Origin: Candidatus Arcticimaribacter sp.
GTDB taxonomy: Bacteria; Bacteroidota; Bacteroidia; Flavobacteriales; Flavobacteriaceae
Assembly (NCBI GenBank): GCA_003023645.1
Contig: PXYQ01000004.1
Coordinates: 1 to 37,612 of the forward strand
Direction of reading: 5' to 3'
DNA: 37,612 nucleotides
Shown here: piece after piece, positions 32,042-37,612 of the stretch
Layout of the letters: every line of letters begins with the position of its first letter
Position numbering within the stretch: position 1 is the first letter of the stretch
Translations under genes and position numbers: made by a program
The notes under the pieces: model-generated
Databases searched by the model: none
What the model saw: the letters and a program-made list of their open reading frames with translations, nothing else
What the model was told of the DNA's origin: nothing

Positions 32042-33331
32042 TTGAATACCCAAAAAAAAGTTTTGATAGTCACGTATTACTGGCCACCTTCGGGAGGTTC
32101 AGGAGTTCAACGTTGGATGTATTTTGCCAAATATTTAAAGCAACTAGGCTGGGAGCCGATTGTTGTTACTGTTGATGAAAAAAAAGCCTCTTATGCTGTT
32201 CTCGATACTTCTTTAAATCAAGAAGTTGATAACATACGTGTACACAAAACCAATACACGCGAACCATTGCAATGGTATTCTTTATTGACTAGCGGTTCTA
32301 GAAACAAAGGAATTCCCCAAGGAGAAGTCAATCGTACAACCGTCTTCAGAAAACTTGCCGCCTATATACGTGGAAACTTTTTTGTCCCCGACGCTCGAAA
32401 AGGTTGGGTGTCATTTGCACTCAAAGCTTCAAGGAAGATCATCATTGAAGAAAAAATAACCCATGTCATAACGACTGGCCCGCCACATTCTACACATTTG
32501 GTTGGACTCCAACTTCAGCAAGAATTCGATTTGAACTGGCTTGTCGATTTTCGTGACCCATGGTCCGATTTGTTTTATAATAAGGAACTCTATAGAAGCC
32601 AAAGCACCATCAAAAAAGATTTGTACTTGGAAACTCAAGTCCTTCAAGCAGCCAATGGTGTACTTACCACAATTGGAGGTAAACTACATGAAGACTTAAA
32701 GTTGAAAGCTCCACTCCAAAATTTGTATGCCCTCCCTAATGGTTATGATGCAGAGCTTATGCAGTTGGTGCAAGTTCAACAACCTCAGGATGTGTTTCAC
32801 GTGGTCTATACAGGTTTACTGACCCATAACCAGCCCTATAACGCTGTTTTAAAAGCGTTAAATTCCATTTCCACTCTACTGCCTATTCGACTCTCTTTGG
32901 CGGGAACCATATCCGCAGCAATACGATCGGAAATCCAAACCGCATATCCCCAAATTGAATTGGTATATCACGGATACCTGTCACATAAAGATGCTATCGG
33001 TTTAATGAAACGTGCTCATCTTTTACTTAATTTTATCTTTCTGGGAGCACAAACTCAAATGATTTCAGGAAAATTATTGGAGTACATCGCAACCGAAATC
33101 CCTATTCTTTCGATCGGAAATCCGGACTCTGAATCCGGGCGATTTATAGCCCAAGGAACAGCTGCAACGATGTTAGATGAAAATGATACAAACGCTATTT
33201 TGGATTTCATTCAAATCGCAGTTACACAAAAAGATTCCATTCGAAATACGTTTCCACAACTAGGGGAGTGGAGTAGAGAGGCTTTGACTTTAAAGTTGAT
33301 TTCTATTTTTGAGGGAAAAACTCAGGTTTAA
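32042..33331 (+). CDS. Glycosyltransferase, GT-B fold (GT4-like)
   Basis: The 429-residue protein starts KKVLIVTYYWPPSGGSGVQRW, the nucleotide-sugar glycosyltransferase N-terminus of GT4-type enzymes. GPPHSTHLVGLQL and VDFRDPWSD are typical of this branch. The C-terminal half has VVYTGLLTHNQPYNAVLKAL and GKLLEYIATEIPILSIG, where a donor-binding Glu is expected. It likely adds a sugar to a polysaccharide or lipid-linked glycan in the cytoplasm. No other polysaccharide genes lie nearby. The start is a TTG codon at 32042-32044; no upstream ATG is in frame. Confidence 0.88.
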   Translation: MNTQKKVLIVTYYWPPSGGSGVQRWMYFAKYLKQLGWEPIVVTVDEKKASYAVLDTSLNQEVDNIRVHKTNTREPLQWYSLLTSGSRNKGIPQGEVNRTTVFRKLAAYIRGNFFVPDARKGWVSFALKASRKIIIEEKITHVITTGPPHSTHLVGLQLQQEFDLNWLVDFRDPWSDLFYNKELYRSQSTIKKDLYLETQVLQAANGVLTTIGGKLHEDLKLKAPLQNLYALPNGYDAELMQLVQVQQPQDVFHVVYTGLLTHNQPYNAVLKALNSISTLLPIRLSLAGTISAAIRSEIQTAYPQIELVYHGYLSHKDAIGLMKRAHLLLNFIFLGAQTQMISGKLLEYIATEIPILSIGNPDSESGRFIAQGTAATMLDENDTNAILDFIQIAVTQKDSIRNTFPQLGEWSREALTLKLISIFEGKTQV

Positions 33332-33400
33332 AAAAATGTATTGATATTGAATCTAATTTTTCATTTTTTCTCTAAGTAGGTTTATGAAGTGATTTGTAGT

Positions 33401-33934
33401 TTACTTAGATTGAAGGGTTAGTCCAAGAGCAATTTGGCCAATGTCTGTTAGTAAATCATTTTGAGGCGTTTCTACAATCCGACCAATTTCTTTTCCATCT
33501 CTTTTAAAAATAAAAGTAGGAACACGATATATCTTCTTTCCTTTTTCTTCTCCATTAGGTCCTTTTTTGTAACGTTCAGCAATGTCATAGAGGGCTATAA
33601 AATGTAGTTTTCCTCTTTCTAAACCCAAGTGATCCCATGTCTTTACAAATCTTGGCACCCATATTTTACTATCCCAACACCAAGTACCCATATAGATATC
33701 TACCTCAATATCATTAAGCTCTTTTGACCAAGAATAACCTTTTTTCGTTATTTTAAACGCGTCATAATGTTTAGTAAACCATGAAGCATATAATGTATTT
33801 CTTTCTAGTTCATTAATGTCAAAAGGGCCGCATAAGTGCGTCTCTCCGCGTTGGTTGACGTAGGTTGTTTCTTCCTGTGCAAAACAAAAAGTGACAGTGC
33901 ACAAAAGCAGTAGGGTGTAGCATGATTTTTTCAT
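33401..33934 (-). CDS. Secreted thioredoxin-like protein with CWDS motif
   Basis: The 177-residue protein has a signal peptide (MKKSCYTLLLLCTVTFCFAQ, cleaved after about residue 20). It then shows a thioredoxin-like fold with the active-site region IYMGTWCWDSKIWVPRFVK (Cys86-Trp-Asp-Ser89) and cis-proline VPT (Pro139). The second cysteine of a CxxC motif is a serine, so it cannot perform ordinary dithiol exchange. Relatives I recall have CGDS; Trp at the second position is unusual. Its role may be chaperone-like or monothiol chemistry in the periplasm. A near-consensus -7 box (TATCTTTA, 33995-33988) lies upstream. Confidence 0.85.
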   Translation of the reverse strand: MKKSCYTLLLLCTVTFCFAQEETTYVNQRGETHLCGPFDINELERNTLYASWFTKHYDAFKITKKGYSWSKELNDIEVDIYMGTWCWDSKIWVPRFVKTWDHLGLERGKLHFIALYDIAERYKKGPNGEEKGKKIYRVPTFIFKRDGKEIGRIVETPQNDLLTDIGQIALGLTLQSK

Positions 33935-34014
33935 TGGGATGAAGTTTAGGTTAATGGTAGTAGAACAGATTTGGAAGCTATTCTTTATAAAGATATAAAA
34001 TTTTTAGTATTCAA

Positions 34015-34596
34015 TTATTTATAAAAGTTCATCTCTTCGAGATAGGTCCAGCTTTCTGGTGGAACAAGTGCTCGCACACTTTGTCCTTTCTTTATTGCAG
34101 CTCGGATGGCAGAGGACGATAATTCAATTTGCGGAGCGTTGACCAAATTGATTTTTGGATGCTGTTTAAATTGAGGCGGAATGGGTTGACCAGACTTCCT
34201 AGGATATACATAGAGTTCGTAACGTTCTAAAATCAATTCATGATTTTTCCATTTGGGAAAATTTACTAAATTATCTTCTCCCATAAGAAGCACAAAATGC
34301 TTGTTGGGATGTTTTTCTTCTAAAAGTGCTAGGGAGTTGATGGTGTAATTTGGAGTAGGTAATCCAAATTCAATATCAGAATGCCGAAGTTTAGTATAAT
34401 CTTTTGTTGCCCTATAAACCAGTTCCAGCCGATGTCGATTCCCTAAGATAGAATCTTTTTTCTTCATGGGGTTTTGAGGAGTTACTACAAACCATACTTC
34501 ATCGATGTCTGTTGTCTCTGTAAAGTGATTTGCTAAAATAAGATGCCCGATGTGGATGGGGTTAAATGTTCCGAAGTAGAGCCCAATTTTTTTCAT
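34015..34596 (-). CDS. nadD: Nicotinate-nucleotide adenylyltransferase
   Basis: The 193-residue enzyme makes deamido-NAD from nicotinate mononucleotide and ATP. It has the nucleotidyltransferase motif GTFNPIHIGH (9-18) and the C-terminal SSSAIRAAIKKG. MKKIGLYFGTFNP is the usual N-terminus, so the ATG at 34596 is chosen over an in-frame TTG at 34629 that overlaps the gmk stop. A box TATATTTA (34608-34601), one base off consensus, lies 4 bp upstream, so nadD may also have its own near-leaderless transcript besides read-through from gmk. Confidence 0.95.
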   Translation of the reverse strand: MKKIGLYFGTFNPIHIGHLILANHFTETTDIDEVWFVVTPQNPMKKKDSILGNRHRLELVYRATKDYTKLRHSDIEFGLPTPNYTINSLALLEEKHPNKHFVLLMGEDNLVNFPKWKNHELILERYELYVYPRKSGQPIPPQFKQHPKINLVNAPQIELSSSAIRAAIKKGQSVRALVPPESWTYLEEMNFYK

Positions 34597-34625
34597 GCTA
34601 TAAATATAGGAATTAGATTGTAAAA

Positions 34626-35195
34626 TCAAAGTCCCATAAAACCCTTTACCTGTTGAACTACCTGTTTTTTAGCTAATTCCAAATCATCGTTAATGATTAT
34701 GGTGTCGAATTGAGGCGCAAAACTCAGTTCTTCTTCTGCTCGAGCCAGTCGCATTTCAATTGCTTCTTCATCTTCTGTGCCCCTTCCACGTAAACGCTTT
34801 TCTAAGGCTTCTTTGGAAGGTGGTTGAATGAATAGAGCAAGGGTTTGATCGGGGTATTGTTCTTTGATTCGAAGTCCTCCTTTGACATCAATATCAAAAA
34901 GAACATGTTTGCCTAATGCCCATAGACGTTCTAGTTCGGATTTTAGCGTTCCATAAAATACACCCGTATAAACTTCTTCAAATTCAACAAAAGCGTTTGC
35001 ATCGATTTTTTGTTGAAAGTCAGAGAGGGAAAGAAAATGATAGTCTGTACCGTTAATTTCTGCTCCTCGAGATTCTCTTGAAGTTGCAGAAATAGAAAAC
35101 CCAAGCGGAAGCTCTTGGGTTAAAAGATGTTGAACTAAGGTTGTTTTTCCACTTCCAGAAGGGGCAGAAAAAACAAATAATTTTCCTTCTTGCAT
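34626..35195 (-). CDS. gmk: Guanylate kinase
   Basis: The 189-residue enzyme phosphorylates GMP to GDP. It has the P-loop SAPSGSGKTTL (10-20), the GMP-binding SATSRESRGAEINGTDYHFL segment and the lid RLRGRGTEDEEAIEMRLARAEEE. Length is normal. Its ATG follows the yicC stop with no gap (TAG ATG), and nadD follows 29 bp later. The yicC-gmk pairing is frequent in bacteria. Confidence 0.97.
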   Translation of the reverse strand: MQEGKLFVFSAPSGSGKTTLVQHLLTQELPLGFSISATSRESRGAEINGTDYHFLSLSDFQQKIDANAFVEFEEVYTGVFYGTLKSELERLWALGKHVLFDIDVKGGLRIKEQYPDQTLALFIQPPSKEALEKRLRGRGTEDEEAIEMRLARAEEELSFAPQFDTIIINDDLELAKKQVVQQVKGFMGL

Positions 35196-36053
35196 CTAAA
35201 GTACGTTAAGCAATTGTTCTTTTATTTTTTCTAGTTCGTCTTTCATTTGGACTACAATTTTTTGAAGTCCCGAGTGATTTGCTTTCGAACCAATGGTGTT
35301 GATTTCTCTACCCATTTCTTGAGCGATAAAACCAAGTTTTTTACCGTTGGGTTGATCCTGTGCCATGATTTCATTGAAATAGGCTAAATGATTGGCAAGC
35401 CGAACTTTCTCTTCAGTAATATCGTATTTTTCTAAATAATAGATCAACTCCTGTTCCAAACGGTTTTGATCAATTTCTAGTGTCAGTTGATCCAGTGCAG
35501 TCTTTAACTTGAGGGTTATCTTTTCTTTGCGTTCAGGATCGATAAGAATTGCATCGTCAAGTAGGTTTTTGATTACTTCAAGACGTATGACAAAATCTTT
35601 CCCTAAAGCAGCTCCTTCGTTTTCGCGATAGTCATTGACACGTTCTAGAGCAGACGAAAAAACAGTTAGTAAAACTTCTTTCTCTTCTTCTTTTAAATCC
35701 TCTTTTTCAGTCTTGAGTGCATCGGGTAAACGAATCGCCATTTTGAGTAATTCGGTGGTTTCCCCTTGATGAATTCCTTGTAATTGTGCAATGTAGTCGT
35801 CAATAACCTCTTTGTTTATTTGAGTAGTATTGGTACCACTGTTTCCTTCTATATAAACAGAAACATCGATTTTCCCTCGGATTAATCCTTTGTTCAGTAA
35901 ACCCCTTAGTTGTGGTTCTAGTTCTCTAAAGATATGCGGGATTCTGAAATTTAAGTCGATGTTTTTACTGTTCAGCGTTCGGATTTCAACAGTTAATTTT
36001 TTAGTTAAAACGAGTGCTTCGCTTTTCCCAAACCCGGTCATTGATGTTATCAT
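35196..36053 (-). CDS. yicC: YicC/YloC family endoribonuclease
   Basis: The 285-residue protein begins MITSMTGFGKSEA and ends with the conserved DUF1732 region FIAQEMGREINTIGSKANHS followed by a basic Lys/Glu helix. Members of this family have been shown to be endoribonucleases in other bacteria. It lies directly upstream of gmk. The 7-bp gap to the DUF1080 gene and the absence of a TAnnTTTG box suggest it is read from the upstream transcript. Confidence 0.93.
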   Translation of the reverse strand: MITSMTGFGKSEALVLTKKLTVEIRTLNSKNIDLNFRIPHIFRELEPQLRGLLNKGLIRGKIDVSVYIEGNSGTNTTQINKEVIDDYIAQLQGIHQGETTELLKMAIRLPDALKTEKEDLKEEEKEVLLTVFSSALERVNDYRENEGAALGKDFVIRLEVIKNLLDDAILIDPERKEKITLKLKTALDQLTLEIDQNRLEQELIYYLEKYDITEEKVRLANHLAYFNEIMAQDQPNGKKLGFIAQEMGREINTIGSKANHSGLQKIVVQMKDELEKIKEQLLNVL

Positions 36054-36060
36054 GCAGTTG

Positions 36061-36834
36061 TTATAGTTCTTTAATTTTTATATTCCTAAAGGAAACCTGA
36101 TCACCGTGATCTTGTAGTCCTATTTTTCCTGTTCTGAACGTTCCAAATTTAGGAGCATGTGTATAATTAGATGCTTCTGTATTTCCAAATTTAGAAGCCT
36201 TAACTAAAGCATCCCATTCTGAACCGTGTACTGCAAAAGTAACAATTTCTGTTCCATTCAATACTACACTTCCTTCGTTCTTGTTGTGATCAACCGTAAG
36301 TACTACGTGGTTCCACTGTCCTGCAGGATTACAAACATCAGCGGTGGGTTGCACCATGTCATACAAGGCACCGGCTTGATGAAATTTTGGATTGGCTTGT
36401 GCATCAGGATGACGTTCATTGTCTAGTACCTGAATTTCTGGTCCTGTTAAATAGGGTTCCCCAAATTCTGGACTCTCTTGAACAGCCCAAAAGATTCCAC
36501 TGTTTCCAACTTCTGACACATTCCATTCTAAGGATAACACAAAACTGGTATATTCTTTATCAGTAACAATGTTTTTACCTCCATCGCCATAGGTTCTATT
36601 TTCTTTAGGTGTAAAAACCATCGCATCGTCAACTACGGACCATTGGTCACTCATTCCTTCTCCATTATATTGGTGCCATCCGTTCAAGGTTTTACCATCG
36701 AATAATGCAGTCCATCCTTGTGTTGTTTCCACGGCTTGTTCTTTTTGAGGTTCAGTTGTTTTCTTTTTGTCTGGGTTTCCTTTACAGGAAAAGAGCCCAA
36801 CAGAAATGCACAATACAGCAAGTAAATTTTTCAT
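36061..36834 (-). CDS. DUF1080 (3-keto-disaccharide hydrolase-like) lipoprotein
   Basis: The 257-residue lipoprotein (lipobox LFSC, Cys17) has a Lys/Glu/Thr-rich linker and then the DUF1080 domain: GWTALFDGKTLNGWH (40-54), SLEWNVSEVGNSGIFWAVQES, GPEIQVLDNERHPDA and a C-terminal GKIGLQDHGDQVSFRNIKIKEL. The fold is a concanavalin-like beta-sandwich, and some members hydrolyse 3-keto-glycosides. It lies 10 bp after a sugar isomerase-like gene, the usual neighbourhood for 3-keto-sugar catabolism. Substrate is unknown. Confidence 0.9.
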   Translation of the reverse strand: MKNLLAVLCISVGLFSCKGNPDKKKTTEPQKEQAVETTQGWTALFDGKTLNGWHQYNGEGMSDQWSVVDDAMVFTPKENRTYGDGGKNIVTDKEYTSFVLSLEWNVSEVGNSGIFWAVQESPEFGEPYLTGPEIQVLDNERHPDAQANPKFHQAGALYDMVQPTADVCNPAGQWNHVVLTVDHNKNEGSVVLNGTEIVTFAVHGSEWDALVKASKFGNTEASNYTHAPKFGTFRTGKIGLQDHGDQVSFRNIKIKEL

Positions 36835-36844
36835 TTGATTTGAT

Positions 36845-37612
36845 TTAAAGGTTGAGTATTTTTTTTAAAAATTCAGGATCGGCAGATCCACCGGCAAAGT
36901 CATCGAATACTTTATCAGTTGCTTCAATGATATGACTTTGAATGAATGGAGCTCCTTCTCTAGCGCCCTGCTCTGGGCTTTTGATACAGCATTCCCATTC
37001 CATTACGGCCCAAACATCGCAGCCGTATTCTGTTAGTTTTGTGAAGATTGATTTAAAATCAATTTGACCATCTCCAGGCGAGCGATAACGGCCAGCACGA
37101 TCAATCCAATCGCCATAGCCACCGAAAGCACCTTTTTTTCCATTGGGTTTGAATTCAGAATCTTTCACGTGAAAGGATTTTATGAATTCGTGGTAGTGAT
37201 CGATATAGGTGATATAGTCGAGTTGTTGTAATACAAAGTGACTCGGATCGTATAGTATATTTACTCTTTTGTGGTTTCCTGTTGCTTTCAAAAAACGTTC
37301 AAAAGTAACCCCATCATGCAAATCTTCTCCCGGATGGATTTCATAACACAAATCCACTCCATTGTCTTCGTAAACATCCAAAATAGGCAACCAGCGTTTG
37401 GCTAGTTCTTCAAAGCCCATTTCAACTAATCCTTTTGGACGTTGTGGCCATGGATGCCAGGTGTGCCAGAGGAGTGAACCCGAAAATGTAGCCGAAACAT
37501 TGAGTCCTAATCTACGACTAGCAATAGCTGCTTTTTTTACAGTTTCTATTGCCCATTCAGTTCTAGCCTTTGGGTTGTTTTTATATGCGTCGGGTGCAAA
37601 ATTATCGAACAT
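36845..37612 (-). CDS. Sugar phosphate isomerase/epimerase-like TIM barrel, N-terminus cut by window edge
   Basis: The visible 255 residues are the C-terminal part of an AP-endonuclease-2/xylose isomerase-type TIM barrel. The metal ligands expected for the family are present: Glu91 (CYEIHPGE), Asp122 (YDPSHF), His148 (FHVKD) and Glu205 (AVMEWE), numbered from the edge. The first visible Met coincides with the edge and is internal; the segment before it that related proteins have is missing. It is the first gene visible in the run leading to the DUF1080 gene and probably acts on sugars or 3-keto-sugar derivatives; an oxidoreductase gene may lie beyond the edge. Confidence 0.9.
   Translation of the reverse strand: MFDNFAPDAYKNNPKARTEWAIETVKKAAIASRRLGLNVSATFSGSLLWHTWHPWPQRPKGLVEMGFEELAKRWLPILDVYEDNGVDLCYEIHPGEDLHDGVTFERFLKATGNHKRVNILYDPSHFVLQQLDYITYIDHYHEFIKSFHVKDSEFKPNGKKGAFGGYGDWIDRAGRYRSPGDGQIDFKSIFTKLTEYGCDVWAVMEWECCIKSPEQGAREGAPFIQSHIIEATDKVFDDFAGGSADPEFLKKILNL

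Noticed and set aside
33372-33408. Terminator between the glycosyltransferase and thioredoxin-like genes
   Set aside because: CTAAGTA/TACTTAG arms are separated by 23 bases, one arm lies in the coding end, and no T-run follows on either strand.
34597-34629. Longer NadD starting at an in-frame TTG overlapping the gmk stop
   Set aside because: NadD proteins begin at KKIGLYFGTFNP; the ATG at 34596 fits that.

Overview
This window looks like chromosomal core sequence from a Flavobacteriaceae-type member of the Bacteroidota. The DNA is AT-rich. Upstream regions carry the Bacteroidota promoter signature (TTG, about 19-21 bp, then TAnnTTTG) instead of the E. coli-type -35/-10 pair. Protein types typical of this phylum are present: DUF3127, DUF2480, a flavobacterial CrtY, a choice-of-anchor-B lipoprotein and a Rieske-like lipoprotein with altered ligands. 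I see no phage, transposon, CRISPR array, tRNA or rRNA, and no compositional break that would suggest a genomic island. Every intergenic gap is under 300 bp.

Layout. (1) 1-1806, minus strand: ribosomal operon rplM-rpsI-rpsB, with rpsB running off the left edge and a hairpin-rich rpsI-rpsB spacer. (2) 1970-5011: a DUF3127 OB-fold-like protein with an SSB-type acidic tip, an orphan histidine kinase, HIT protein and greA, and a Rieske-like lipoprotein. (3) 5013-7837: dxs (isoprenoid entry), a TadA-type deaminase, a cold-shock protein and a small membrane protein. (4) 7866-18038, minus strand: TetR regulator, TolC-like channel, adaptor and RND pump, followed in the same direction by aspS, a CLC chloride protein and the small membrane protein. 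A long-armed palindrome sits inside the efflux operon promoter. (5) 18166-22250: short-chain polyprenyl synthase, lycopene cyclase, ZIP metal transporter and thiL. Dxs, the prenyl synthase and CrtY together point to carotenoid (yellow pigment) synthesis, although the phytoene genes are not here. (6) 22338-24954: two surface lipoproteins in one transcript, one a choice-of-anchor-B/LVIVD protein and the other with seven repeats of about 58 residues, predicted to be a seven-bladed propeller. (7) 25056-31426: a complete SUF iron-sulfur assembly operon, sufA-B-C-D-S-E, a DUF59 (SufT-like) gene and a DUF2480 gene. (8) 31489-37612: a small lipoprotein, a glycosyltransferase, a secreted thioredoxin-like protein, then a minus-strand run: sugar isomerase-like protein (cut by the right edge), DUF1080 protein, yicC, gmk and nadD.

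No wholly new multi-gene system stands out. The best leads are DUF2480 as an untested SUF component, DUF3127 as an SSB-like protein, the structured rpsB leader, the terminator-like hairpin in the greA leader, the operator in the efflux promoter, the all-cysteine Rieske-like protein and the paired surface lipoproteins. All statements come from reading the sequence; no database search was run.
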